Shown: in pieces, positions 27,633-35,923 of the stretch
Position numbering within the stretch: the stretch's first letter is position 1
Layout of the letters: every line of letters starts with the position of its first letter
Assembly: GCF_030814995.1 (NCBI RefSeq)
Contig: NZ_JAUSVX010000014.1
Location: 169,997-233,996 of the forward strand
Direction of reading: 5' to 3'
Source: Labrys wisconsinensis
GTDB taxonomy: Bacteria; Pseudomonadota; Alphaproteobacteria; Rhizobiales; Labraceae
DNA length: 64,000 nucleotides
The notes under the pieces: model-generated
Database searches by the model: none
Told to the model about the DNA's origin: nothing
What the model saw: the letters and a program-made list of their open reading frames with translations, nothing else
Program-made: the position numbers and the translations under genes

Positions 27633-29174
27633 GTGCAGATCGGTTCCTCTTCGCTGCTCTCCGGCGCGCTCAGCCGCTCGATGAGCGACCTCAAGGCCTC
27701 GTTCAACACGCTGACCTGGCAGCTCTCCTCCGGCCAGGTGTCGCAGACCTATGGCGGGCTGGGTGCCGGCCGCTCGACCTCGCTGGCCATGCATGCCCAG
27801 ATCAGCCAGCTGCAGGGCTATACCAACACGATCGCCAATGTCGACCTGCGCATCGGCACCGCCTCCACGGCGCTCACCCGGCTCAACACGCTGGCCTCCG
27901 AGCAGCGCTCGGGCACGACCCTCACCAACGCGACGATCGTCGCCGGCGGCCAGACGCAGGCCCAGATCGATGCGCGCTCGCGCCTGGACGAGGCCTTGTC
28001 CGTGCTCGGCACCGACGTCGCCGGCAGCTATCTCTTCGGCGGCCGGGCCACCGACAAGAACCCGGTGGCGAGCGCCGACACCATTCTCGACGGCGACGGC
28101 ACGGCGCTCGGCCTGCGCGGCGTCATCGCCGAACGCCGGACGGCGGATATCGGCACGGTGAACCTCGATACGTCAGGCGCGGCCTCGGTCGGCCGGCTGA
28201 ACGTCTCGGCCGCGGGCGGGAGCTCCTTCACCCTGGCCGAGGACGGCACCCACCCCTTCGGCTTCAAGCTCGTCGGCGGCTCGACCACCATGACGGGCGC
28301 GACCATCTCCACGCCGAGCGGCAGCCCGCCGTCGCAGACCGTCTCCCTCGGCGCGCAGCCGACCGACGGCCAGACGATCACCCTCACCATGGCCCTGCCG
28401 GACGGCACCACCACCGACGTCACGCTCACCGCCTCCGCCAACGCCTCGCCGGACGATTCCGGCCAGTTCCAGATCGGCGCCACGGCGGCGGAGACGGCGG
28501 CGAACCTGCGCAATGCGGTCCTCGGCCGGCTCGACACCGAATCGCAGACGACGCTCTCCGCCGCCTCCTCGGTGGTGGCGGCGCAGGACTTCTTCGCCGG
28601 CGGCCCGAACACCCCGCCCAAGCGCGTCGATATCACCCCGCCCGCCACGGCCGCGACGGCGACCGCGCTGCGGGACGCGACGCCGACCGACACGGTGGTC
28701 TGGTACCAGGGGGACGACGACCCGAGCGTCGGCGCCCGCCAGTCGGCGACGGCCAAGGTCGACACCTCGCTCTCGGTCGACTACGGCGTGCGCGCCAACG
28801 AGCCCGGCATCGCCAAGCTGGTCGGCACGCTCGCCCTGTTCGCGACGGAGGTCGCCCCGGCGGGCGACGCCAACGCGACGGCGCGCAACACCGCCCTGGC
28901 CGACCGGGTGCGCACCGCCCTGGCGCCCGACAACAGCGCCGGCTCGGTCACCGCCATCACCACCGAGCTCGCCGGGGCGCAGCGTGTGGCGGATGCGGCC
29001 AAGGACCGGCACAAGACCGCGATCGCCACCGCCCGGGACCTGGTCGCCGGCGTCGAGCAGAGCGACGACAACACGGTGGCCGCCTCGCTCCTGGCGGTGC
29101 AGACGCGCCTGCAGGCGAGCTACCAGATGACCTCGATGCTGTCCAAGCTGACGCTGGTGAACTTCCTCGGCTGA
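27633..29174 (+). CDS. flgL: Flagellar hook-associated protein FlgL (HAP3)
   Basis: 513 residues from GTG 27633, chosen because AGGAG (27620-27624) lies 8 bases upstream; the GTG at 27624 is inside that site. The flagellin-like N-terminal domain (SLLSGALSRSMSDLKASFNTLTWQLSSGQVSQTYGGLGAGR) and C-terminal SLLAVQTRLQASYQMTSMLSKLTLVNFLG identify FlgL. The central region (about 165-370) is expanded, so the protein exceeds the roughly 300-350 residues common for FlgL. It forms the filament-proximal junction ring. Confidence 0.92.
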   Translation: MQIGSSSLLSGALSRSMSDLKASFNTLTWQLSSGQVSQTYGGLGAGRSTSLAMHAQISQLQGYTNTIANVDLRIGTASTALTRLNTLASEQRSGTTLTNATIVAGGQTQAQIDARSRLDEALSVLGTDVAGSYLFGGRATDKNPVASADTILDGDGTALGLRGVIAERRTADIGTVNLDTSGAASVGRLNVSAAGGSSFTLAEDGTHPFGFKLVGGSTTMTGATISTPSGSPPSQTVSLGAQPTDGQTITLTMALPDGTTTDVTLTASANASPDDSGQFQIGATAAETAANLRNAVLGRLDTESQTTLSAASSVVAAQDFFAGGPNTPPKRVDITPPATAATATALRDATPTDTVVWYQGDDDPSVGARQSATAKVDTSLSVDYGVRANEPGIAKLVGTLALFATEVAPAGDANATARNTALADRVRTALAPDNSAGSVTAITTELAGAQRVADAAKDRHKTAIATARDLVAGVEQSDDNTVAASLLAVQTRLQASYQMTSMLSKLTLVNFLG

Positions 29175-29213
29175 ACGCCGGACCGCCGACGCCCGCGGGC
29201 GTCGCAAACGGCG

Positions 29214-29242
29214 ATCCCCCCGGATCGGTGATCCGGGGGGAT
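29214..29242. terminator. Strong hairpin between convergent flgL and flaF
   Basis: A perfect 13-base stem ATCCCCCCGGATC (29214-29226) / GATCCGGGGGGAT (29230-29242) with a 3-base loop lies in the gap between two converging transcription units. There is no long T-tract on either side, so it may act as a bidirectional end or an RNA-stabilising structure. Confidence 0.6.
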
Positions 29243-29336
29243 GATTGTGGCGGGTACGCAAAACCCGGTTCCCGCGCAATCCGGCGCCCCGTTGGCTTCC
29301 CCGCCCGCGGCTTGCCGATCTCGAAGCTGTCGTGGT

Positions 29337-29702
29337 TCAGGCCGGCGTGTTGAGGCCGCTGGCGAGTTCGCGATTGAGGTCGATGAGAATCTTGATCTTG
29401 TCGGCGGAGGGCGCCTGCGCCGTCTCCAGGATCTGGCCGAGGATGAAGATGCCGAGATTGGCGACGTTCTCGCGAATATTGGCCGGCAGCGGGTTGTCCG
29501 GATTGGTCACCGCCGTCAGCAAGAACGTCCAGAGTTTTCTGTTAAAATCGAGGGCGTTGGAAAGGTCGGACTTCTTGTTGTCCCAGTCGTCCTGCACGGC
29601 CTGAAGCTGTCTGGCGGCTTTGAGCAGCAGAGATGCCTCAAGTTCGCGAGGATTCATCGTCACGGTGGCGGTCTTATAGTAAGCGTTCGCTCCGCTTTGC
29701 AT
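29337..29702 (-). CDS. flaF: Flagellar biosynthesis regulator FlaF
   Basis: 121 residues. NPRELEASLLLKAARQLQAVQDDWD and NRKLWTFLLTAVTNPDNPLPANIRENVANLGIFI are hallmark FlaF segments. In Caulobacter FlaF acts with FlbT to couple flagellin synthesis to assembly, as a secretion chaperone-like activator (family knowledge). The start codon lies inside flbT (about 29 bases of overlap), which gives flbT-flaF translational coupling downstream of the flagellin gene. Confidence 0.93.
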   Translation of the reverse strand: MQSGANAYYKTATVTMNPRELEASLLLKAARQLQAVQDDWDNKKSDLSNALDFNRKLWTFLLTAVTNPDNPLPANIRENVANLGIFILGQILETAQAPSADKIKILIDLNRELASGLNTPA

Positions 29703-30078
29703 TCGCCATCAATTCCTGTTCATACTCGATCAAGTCGCGAGCATCCTTGAGAGCCTTGTACATGCTCCCAGTTAATATTTTGTTGTTGATGCTTTCAATG
29801 ATCCGCAGCGTGGAGGGGGCGGCGACGATCAGCTCCCGGACCAGGCCGAAATAGGTGGCGTGGTGGTCGGCCGGGGTCTGGGAGAGGTACATGCTCTGCA
29901 CGGCGAGATAGATGCGCTTGGCCACGGTGTCGGCGGCCTCCGGCGTCATGATGTCCTTCTCGCGCAGGAGCGGCGCCTTGCCGTCGATCATCAGCTTGGT
30001 GCGCCCGCCCTCGTTGGTGATCAGGCAGTCGCCGAGGATGATGCGCTCGCCCGGCTTGAGCTCCACCTTGAGGGACAT
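29674..30078 (-). CDS. flbT: Flagellar biosynthesis repressor FlbT
   Basis: 134 residues with the FlbT signatures SLKVELKPGERIILGDCLITN, DKIYLAVQSMYL-like AKRIYLAVQSMYLSQ and ATYFGLVRELIVAAPSTL. FlbT binds the flagellin mRNA leader and promotes its decay until the hook is complete (known from Caulobacter). It lies directly downstream of a flagellin gene here, so target and regulator are neighbours. A GC hairpin terminator separates the two. Confidence 0.94.
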   Translation of the reverse strand: MSLKVELKPGERIILGDCLITNEGGRTKLMIDGKAPLLREKDIMTPEAADTVAKRIYLAVQSMYLSQTPADHHATYFGLVRELIVAAPSTLRIIESINNKILTGSMYKALKDARDLIEYEQELMANAKRSERLL

Positions 30079-30126
30079 GGCACCTCCTGCCGAATCGGTC
30101 TCGCCGGAGGGTACAGCGCGCCGTGG

Positions 30127-30160
30127 GAAAGAAAACGGCGGCGCCTTGCGGGCGCCGCCG
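30127..30160 (-). terminator. Rho-independent terminator of the flagellin gene
   Basis: On the minus strand a 10-base stem CGGCGGCGCC / GGCGCCGCCG (30136-30160, 5-base loop) is followed by TTTTCTTTC (30135-30127). It starts 30 bases after the flagellin stop. Confidence 0.8.
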
Positions 30161-30190
30161 TCTCGTGGTCGCGTGAACGGCCGGGCTCGC

Positions 30191-31639
30191 TCAGCGCAGG
30201 AACTGCAGCACGGTCTGGTCCGCCTGCGAGGCGAAGGACAGCGAGGTGGTCTGCAACTGCTGGCGGGTGTTGAGGGCCAGGAGGTTGGCGCCTTCCTCGT
30301 TGGTGTCGGCCAGGGTCAGGTTGTCGGCGCCGACCTGCAGCGTGTTGGTCAGGGCCTTGGTGAAGTCCTGCCGGTTCTGCACGATCGAGAGGTTCGAGCC
30401 GAAGGCCGAGGACTGCGAGCGCAGCGTGGTCAGGGCGTCGGAGAGCTGGTTGAGGCGATCGTCGAGCGCCGAGTCGGACCCGAACTCGTCCGCCGTCGCG
30501 GCGCTGATGCCGAGCGTCGTGGTGTTGATGCCGCTGGCGTTCGTCGACTGGATCGTCAGGCTCGAGGTCGAGGTCTCGTTGAAGTTGAGCTTCAGCTTGT
30601 CGCCCTTCAGCAGGTTGACGCCGTTGAAGGAGGCGTCGTCCACCAGCTTGTTGAGCTGGTCGCGAACGCTGTTGAACTGCGTCACCAGGTTGTTGCGGAA
30701 GTCGTTGCCGCCCACCGTCTTCACGCCGGAGCCGCCGTCGAACTTGCTGGTCGAGGCGTTGTAGCCGGTGATCGACAGGTTGGAGGTGAAGTCGTTCTCG
30801 ATGCGCAGGTTGCCGCCGTCGTTGGAGGCGCGGACCTTGCCGGAGAGCTTGGAGTTGTTGTTGATCGCGTCGACCAGCTGGTCGACGGTCTTGGGCGTGG
30901 TGCTGACCGTGGCTGAGGTGGTGGCGGCGGTGAGGCCGGTGGCGGTGAGAGCGGCGGCGTCGCCGCCGACGGTGACGTCGTTGCCGGAGGCGTTGGTCAG
31001 CACCAGCTTGGTGCCGGCCGCGTCCTTGGAGGCGACGATGCCGGAGCCGCCGGTGGCGGCGTTGATCTTGTCGACGGTGGTGTCGAGCGTGTCGCTGGTG
31101 GTGAGGGCGACGGTCACGGCACTGCCGCCGTTGACGTCGTCGGCCTGCAGCGTCAGGTTGCCGGCGGAGGCCGGGGCGGCGAAGTCGCTGGCGCCGGTCA
31201 CCGTGGTGGTGCCGTTCAGCGAGACGTTGACGGCGGTCGAGCCGACGGCGCCGCCGGCGAAGCTCAGCGACTTGACGGTCGAGGTGCCGATGGCGCTGGC
31301 GTCGACGGCATAGGATGCGCTCTTGAACGACTTGTCCTGGCGGGCCTGGCGCACGGTCGCCTGCAGCGACTCGATCGAAGAGGTGATCGCCGAGATGCCG
31401 TCATTGGCGGACTTGATCGTCTGGATGCCGTTGGAGATGCCGTCGAGCAGGGCCGAGAGGTCGCTCGAGCGGCTGGTCAGCGAGGCGGCGGTGAAGAAGT
31501 TCGACGGGTTGTCGAGCGCCGAGTTGACCTTCTTGCCGGTCGCCAGCCGCGTCTGCGTCTGGTTCTTGAGATCGGCGGTCTGCTGGAGGTTGAGCAGGTT
31601 CGAGCGGACGCCTGCCGAGAGGGTGATGTTCGATGCCAT
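30191..31639 (-). CDS. fliC: Flagellin
   Basis: 482 residues from ATG 31639 (GGAAGG site just upstream). The N-terminal D0/D1 region (NITLSAGVRSNLLNLQQTADLKNQTQTRLATGKKVNSALDNP is split here by its usual heptads) and the C-terminal end (NLLALNTRQQLQTTSLSFASQADQTVLQFLR) are typical flagellin. The variable centre is Ala/Thr/Ser/Gly-rich with no Cys, Trp or His, as for exported filament protein. It is a single flagellin gene in this window; other copies elsewhere cannot be excluded. Likely regulated post-transcriptionally by the adjacent flbT. Confidence 0.94.
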   Translation of the reverse strand: MASNITLSAGVRSNLLNLQQTADLKNQTQTRLATGKKVNSALDNPSNFFTAASLTSRSSDLSALLDGISNGIQTIKSANDGISAITSSIESLQATVRQARQDKSFKSASYAVDASAIGTSTVKSLSFAGGAVGSTAVNVSLNGTTTVTGASDFAAPASAGNLTLQADDVNGGSAVTVALTTSDTLDTTVDKINAATGGSGIVASKDAAGTKLVLTNASGNDVTVGGDAAALTATGLTAATTSATVSTTPKTVDQLVDAINNNSKLSGKVRASNDGGNLRIENDFTSNLSITGYNASTSKFDGGSGVKTVGGNDFRNNLVTQFNSVRDQLNKLVDDASFNGVNLLKGDKLKLNFNETSTSSLTIQSTNASGINTTTLGISAATADEFGSDSALDDRLNQLSDALTTLRSQSSAFGSNLSIVQNRQDFTKALTNTLQVGADNLTLADTNEEGANLLALNTRQQLQTTSLSFASQADQTVLQFLR

Positions 31640-31736
31640 TTGCCTTCCCTTCCTAGGAAGCTTGAGCGCTCTCATCCTGAGAGCCGGCCATCGTTGTGTG
31701 CCGGGCCGCTAAGAAGGGGTTAAATCCGGCTGGTGC

Positions 31737-31753
31737 GCCGCCTTTGCGGCGGC
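31737..31753. other. Small GC hairpin between FlaG-like gene and flagellin gene
   Basis: GCCGCC (31737-31742) and GGCGGC (31748-31753) pair across a 5-base loop. No T-tract follows on the minus strand, so I do not call it a terminator; it could be an mRNA leader structure of the flagellin gene. Confidence 0.4.
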
Positions 31754-31798
31754 TTTCGCGCTGGAATGGTAAATGCTGGGTTGAGACCGCGGCCGTGG

Positions 31799-32197
31799 TC
31801 AGGCCGTCTTCTCGATCGCCGTCCCGGTGGTCTCGGCCGTGGAGCGGGCTGTGTCCCCGGTCTGCCGGAGATAGGCCCGGAGATCCAGGAGCGACTGGTC
31901 GGGGATCTGCAGCAGGACCTCGCCCGTGGCCGGATCGATGCGCTTGAACACCAGCGCTTCGGTCTTGCGGTCGCGCTCGAAGCGCGTCTCGCTGCGCTGG
32001 AAAGCCTCCGCCAGCCGCGACAGCGTCGCCGCGTGCGGGGAGACGTCGGTGCGCACGACATCGCTTCCCGCCGCCGCCGAGACGCTCTGCCCTGCGGACA
32101 GCTCCGTCGTCACCGCATCGCGCGGTGCCAGCGCATCGAGCCGTGTCGGATGGACCGGCACGGCCGCAAACGATTGTCGCAGAACTCCAACATCCAT
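31799..32197 (-). CDS. FlaG-like flagellar protein
   Basis: 132 residues from ATG 32197, with GGGAGA five bases upstream. The first 70 residues are low in recognisable features. The C-terminal half (KTEALVFKRIDPATGEVLLQIPDQSLLDLRAYLRQ) fits the FlaG pattern of an Ile/Val-rich strand pair followed by TGEVxxQIPxxxLLxL. FlaG proteins affect filament length, and the position just upstream of flagellin agrees. The family call rests on this short motif only. Confidence 0.65.
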   Translation of the reverse strand: MDVGVLRQSFAAVPVHPTRLDALAPRDAVTTELSAGQSVSAAAGSDVVRTDVSPHAATLSRLAEAFQRSETRFERDRKTEALVFKRIDPATGEVLLQIPDQSLLDLRAYLRQTGDTARSTAETTGTAIEKTA

Positions 32198-32425
32198 CGC
32201 GATCTCCCGTCGCAGCGCAGGCGTTCCTCCCGCAGCCTGAACAGAGACGATTGCAAGCAAGTGTGAATCCCTTGTTAGGGAATAAGGTAAATCGCGGATC
32301 TTAACGAATCGACGTGTCAAATTTAACGAATTGCGGGCGCGACATCGTGAAAGACTCGCGACGTTGTTGGAAGGGCGCCGTCGTTGCTGCCAATTCCCCG
32401 GAGGCAGTCGCGCAGCGGGCAGGGG

Positions 32426-33109
32426 TCAGGAGGCCAGCGTCAGCTCCGTGTCGATCAGCTCGGCGACGTCCTCCGGATGATGGAACACGCCGATCATCGC
32501 CACGCCTTCCGCCTTCAGCGCGCCGAGGCGGCGGATCAGGGCGTGCCGCGCGCCGGCATCGAGGCTGGCGGTGGGCTCGTCGAGCAGCAGCAGCCGCTGC
32601 GGCAGCACCAGCGCGCGGGCGAGGTTGACCTTCTGCTGCTCGCCGCCCGAGAAGGTGGAGGGATAGGCGCGCCACAATTCGCGCTTCACCCCGAATTCAT
32701 CCAGCCGGCGATGCGCCTCGTCGAGCGCCTCGGCCCTGGCCCAGCCGGCCCGGCGCAGCGCCTCGGCCACGATCTCGTCCGCCGCCACGCGCGGGCGGGC
32801 GACCAGGAACTGGGTGACGAAGCCGATGTCGCGCTGCCTGAGCGCGGCCACGTCGACATCGGCGGCGCGGGCGAGGTCGATCCGCCCCTCCGCCGCCTCG
32901 AACCAGATCCGGCCGCCCTTGGGCACATAGGTGCGATAGAGCGTGCGCAGCAGCGTCGACTTGCCGGCGCCGTTGCGGCCGCGCACCAGCAGGAACTGGC
33001 CGGGACAGAGCCGGAAGCTCACGCCTTCGAAGGCGAAGACACGCTGCTCGAGGTGATGGATGTCGAAATGCTTGGCGAGGTCCTCGACCTCCAGCACGGG
33101 GCGGGGCAT
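32426..33109 (-). CDS. phnL: C-P lyase system ATP-binding protein PhnL
   Basis: 227 residues from ATG 33109; a GTG at 33121 that overlaps the phnK stop is an alternative. It has an ABC ATPase core with Walker A RGRNGAGKST, signature FSGGEQQKVNLARAL and Walker B LLLLDEPTASLD, then GVFHHPEDVAELID. The N-terminal LEVEDLAKHFDIHHLEQR and the TYVPKGGRIWF stretch are PhnL-type. Known role: accessory ATPase of the phosphonate C-P lyase complex. It is the last gene of the phn run; phnM, phnN and phnP are not in the window. Confidence 0.93.
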   Translation of the reverse strand: MPRPVLEVEDLAKHFDIHHLEQRVFAFEGVSFRLCPGQFLLVRGRNGAGKSTLLRTLYRTYVPKGGRIWFEAAEGRIDLARAADVDVAALRQRDIGFVTQFLVARPRVAADEIVAEALRRAGWARAEALDEAHRRLDEFGVKRELWRAYPSTFSGGEQQKVNLARALVLPQRLLLLDEPTASLDAGARHALIRRLGALKAEGVAMIGVFHHPEDVAELIDTELTLAS

Positions 33110-33117
33110 GGCGGGCC

Positions 33118-33939
33118 TCACAGCTTGGCGTGGACGAGCGACTGCGTATAGGGGTGCTGGGGATCCTGGAAGATCTGGTCGGCCAGGCCTTCCTCGACCA
33201 CACGCCCGCGCCGCATCACCATGACGCGGTCGGCCATGGTGCGGATCACGCCGAGATCGTGGCTGACCAGCACCATGGTGATGGCGCGCTCGCGCTGCAG
33301 GCGCTTCAGCGTGTCGAGCACCAGGGCCTGCACCGAGACATCGAGGCCGGTGGTCGGCTCGTCGAGCAGCAGCAGCGCCGGCTCGAGCGCGATCGCCTTG
33401 GCGAGCTGCACGCGCTGCTGCATGCCGCCGGAGAGCTCGATCGGCCTTGCGTCCATGCGTTCGAGCGGGAACTCGGAGGCATCAAGCGCATCCCGGGCCC
33501 GCGAGCGCAGGGCCGAGAAGCGCCGTTCGCCCGCGATCAGCAGGCGCTCGGCCACGTTGCCGGACGAGGAGTTGCGCATCAGCAGCCCCTGATGCGGATT
33601 CTGGTAGACGATGCCGATATGGCGCGCGCACAGCATCCGGCGCGCGAAGCGCTCGAGCGCGAAGAGATTGCCCTCGGCGCCGGCGACCGCGAGGCGGTAG
33701 TCGCCGGCGTCGGGGCTGTCCTCCAGGTTCATCATCCGGAGCAGGGTCGACTTGCCCGAGCCGGATTCGCCGACGATGCCGAGCACCTCGCCGGGATAGA
33801 CGGTGGCATCGACGTCCTCGAGCGCCGTGACCGGCCCGAAGCGGCGGGAGATGCCGCGCATGGTCAGGACCGGTCCGGCGCGCATCAGGCGCGGCGGGTC
33901 GAGGTCGCGCCGGACGGGCGCCATCGCGGCGGTGCTCAT
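33118..33939 (-). CDS. phnK: C-P lyase system ATP-binding protein PhnK
   Basis: 273 residues. ABC ATPase motifs: Walker A GESGSGKST, signature LSGGMQQRVQLAKAI, Walker B LLLLDEPTTGLD and H-loop VSHDLGVI. NPHQGLLMRNSSSGNVAERLL is typical of PhnK, the subunit that docks on the PhnGHIJ core at PhnJ. Its N-terminus is about 20 residues longer than usual (Pro/Arg-rich). It overlaps the phnJ stop by 4 bases. All ATPase motifs are intact even though PhnJ is atypical. Confidence 0.94.
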   Translation of the reverse strand: MSTAAMAPVRRDLDPPRLMRAGPVLTMRGISRRFGPVTALEDVDATVYPGEVLGIVGESGSGKSTLLRMMNLEDSPDAGDYRLAVAGAEGNLFALERFARRMLCARHIGIVYQNPHQGLLMRNSSSGNVAERLLIAGERRFSALRSRARDALDASEFPLERMDARPIELSGGMQQRVQLAKAIALEPALLLLDEPTTGLDVSVQALVLDTLKRLQRERAITMVLVSHDLGVIRTMADRVMVMRRGRVVEEGLADQIFQDPQHPYTQSLVHAKL

Positions 33940-34850
33940 CGCATCGCTCCGTCGCGGTACCAGGTCTCGCCGATGGTCACGCTCTCGCCTTCGGCGCGGC
34001 GCAGCGCCTTTTCGCCGAGGCCGCTGTCGGAGATCTCGAAGAGCGAGCCGCCATCGGCCTGCGGGATCTCGTTCATGAAGAAGCCCTCGAGCCCCGTGCG
34101 GGCGCAGGTGAGCCCGGCATGGTCCTCGATCCTGTAGGGCACGTCGGAGAAGGCCAGGGGCTCGACCCTGGTGAAGGGCGGCACGGCGTGGAGACGCTTC
34201 TCGCGGCCGGCCGAGAGCAGGGTGAGATGGCGCGCCATGTCGAGCTTCGGCACGTCCCAGCGCGGGATCGGCGAGGGCGTCATGACGTGCCGGCCGTTGA
34301 CCAGCGAGGGATAGGAGGCTCCCTGCATGATGCGGCCGGCCCGCAGCATCTGCTCGTAGAGGATCAGCCAGAGCCGGGCATAGTCGGCATCGGCATGCAT
34401 CTGCCGCGCCAGCGAGATGTGCGGCTGGACCGGCCGGAGCGGCTCGGGATTGGGAACCTGGAGCACGAGGATCTGGTCGTCCCGCATCACCTCCTCCGGG
34501 ATGCGGTGGCGAGACTGGATGATCGTCGCCTGGCAGGTGTCGGTGGTCTCCCGCGCCCCCGACACTTTCGACAGGAAGCGCCGGATCGAGACGGCGTTGA
34601 CGCCGTCATCCGCGCCCTGGTCGATGACCTTGACCACGCAGGCGGGGTTGAGCAGCGTCAGCGTCACCTGCAGGCCGCCGGTGCCCCAGCCGCGCGCCAT
34701 CGGCACCTCGCGGCTGGCATAGGGCATCTGGCAGCCGGGCACGGCGATCGCCTTGAGCGTCTTGCGACGCAGCTCCCGCTTGGCCGAGGGGTCGAGGAAG
34801 CCGTAGCTCATCGGCTGCCACGGCCTGGTGAGTTGCGCCAATCCGCTCAT
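33936..34850 (-). CDS. phnJ: PhnJ-family C-P lyase subunit lacking canonical Fe-S cysteines
   Basis: 304 residues, full PhnJ length. Conserved parts are clear: AVPGCQMPYASREVPM with the radical-Gly equivalent (Gly39), GWGTGGLQ, VIDQGADDGVNAVSIR, QSRHRIPE (His115), NGRHVMTPSPIPRWD and GREKRLHAVPPFT. In E. coli PhnJ the [4Fe-4S] ligands are Cys241, Cys244 and Cys266, and Cys272 makes the thiyl radical. At the aligned places this protein reads LTCARTG and FEISDSGLG, so only the first Cys (249) remains. The reading frame is continuous through the region, so a frameshift does not explain it. Extra Cys occur at 40, 71 and 106. Canonical radical-SAM chemistry is therefore doubtful. Confidence 0.9.
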   Translation of the reverse strand: MSGLAQLTRPWQPMSYGFLDPSAKRELRRKTLKAIAVPGCQMPYASREVPMARGWGTGGLQVTLTLLNPACVVKVIDQGADDGVNAVSIRRFLSKVSGARETTDTCQATIIQSRHRIPEEVMRDDQILVLQVPNPEPLRPVQPHISLARQMHADADYARLWLILYEQMLRAGRIMQGASYPSLVNGRHVMTPSPIPRWDVPKLDMARHLTLLSAGREKRLHAVPPFTRVEPLAFSDVPYRIEDHAGLTCARTGLEGFFMNEIPQADGGSLFEISDSGLGEKALRRAEGESVTIGETWYRDGAMR

Positions 34851-35923
34851 TCCGCCGGCTCCCTTTCCGGTTCGTCGACTTCGGCGGCCGCCTTCGCCTG
34901 CCGCGCGCCGCGCAGGGCGTCGAGCGCGGACTGGAAGGTGACGTAATGCGGCAGCTTGAAGTGCAGGCAGAAGCCGGAGGCCTCCACCGGCTCGGTGTGG
35001 TAGAGGAAGAACTCCTCCTCCAGGGCCGAGCCGATCTCCGCCTTCGCGGCATTGAGATCGAGCGTGCCGCCGGCGATGACCTTGACCTCGTTCCAGCCGA
35101 GCGTGGCCGAGAAGCCGAGATCGATCGTGTCCGTGCCGCCCTTCGCGGCGATCTCGGCCTGCGAGACCTTGACCCGCCCGGCCGAGAAGACCGTTCCGCG
35201 GGGATGCGAGACCCTGACCTCGGCCTCGGCCAGCCTGAGCTCGTTGACCGTCGGATGGGCCGGGCCATAGCCGCGCATCGCGGCATAGCCCAGGGCCAGG
35301 ACGCCGCCGGTATCGGCGCGGGCGAGGCTCTGCAGCCGGTGCGCGCGGCCCGCCGGAAACAGCAGCGGCTCGCGCGTCAGATCGGGGATGTCCTCCTTGG
35401 CGACCTCTTGGCGCGCCGGCGTGGCGACCAGGCCTTCGGCCCTCAGCCAGTCGGCGAGCAGGGGTTGGCGGGCCGGGGCGGGATCGGCGGCGGGCTCCAC
35501 CGGATCGGGGGCGAAGCGCTCGCCTTCCAGCACCTCGGTGCGCAGGATCCGGTGGGAATAGTCGAGCGTCGGCCCGAGGATCTGGCCGCCGGGAATGTCC
35601 TTGAACGCGGCCGAGATGCGGCGGTGGACGAAGAGCCCGTCCTGCGTCAGCGGCTCGGCGACGGCGAGCCGCGGCTGGGTCGTCCGCCAGGCGCGCAGCA
35701 GCAGCACCGCCTCGTAGAGGTCGCCGCCCGCCTGCGCCAGCGCCAGCGCGGCGAGATCGGGCGCATGGAGCGAGGCCTCGCCCATGATCCGGTCGACGAG
35801 CCAGGGCAGGGCGCGTCCGATCTCCGCGACGCGGCGCGCATCGATGGCGCCGAGGCCCTGGCGATAGAGCCGCTCGGATTGTTCGATCGCCCGCTCGCCG
35901 CCGCGAGCCGCCACATAGGCCAT
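34847..35923 (-). CDS. phnI: C-P lyase complex subunit PhnI (divergent C-terminal region)
   Basis: 358 residues from ATG 35923. The N-terminal YVAARGGERAIEQSE, VDRIMGEASLHAPDLAALALAQAGGDLYEAVLLLRAWRTT and RRISAAFKDIPGGQILGPTLDYSHR are strongly PhnI. GYGPAHPTVNELR and the Zn-site HFKLPHY near the end are kept. In between, the segment that in E. coli reads as an FGxxERKAMAMALVDRAL helix is replaced by GWNEVKVIAGGTLDLNAAKAE. PhnI carries nucleosidase activity and shapes the active site with PhnJ. It overlaps phnH by 1 base and phnJ by 4. Confidence 0.9.
   Translation of the reverse strand: MAYVAARGGERAIEQSERLYRQGLGAIDARRVAEIGRALPWLVDRIMGEASLHAPDLAALALAQAGGDLYEAVLLLRAWRTTQPRLAVAEPLTQDGLFVHRRISAAFKDIPGGQILGPTLDYSHRILRTEVLEGERFAPDPVEPAADPAPARQPLLADWLRAEGLVATPARQEVAKEDIPDLTREPLLFPAGRAHRLQSLARADTGGVLALGYAAMRGYGPAHPTVNELRLAEAEVRVSHPRGTVFSAGRVKVSQAEIAAKGGTDTIDLGFSATLGWNEVKVIAGGTLDLNAAKAEIGSALEEEFFLYHTEPVEASGFCLHFKLPHYVTFQSALDALRGARQAKAAAEVDEPEREPAE

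Noticed and set aside
33950..34110. Possible frameshift explaining the lost PhnJ cysteines
   Set aside because: The alignable residues on both sides of the altered positions (FMNE, DGGSLFE, SDS) stay in the same frame, so the Cys are substituted rather than shifted out.
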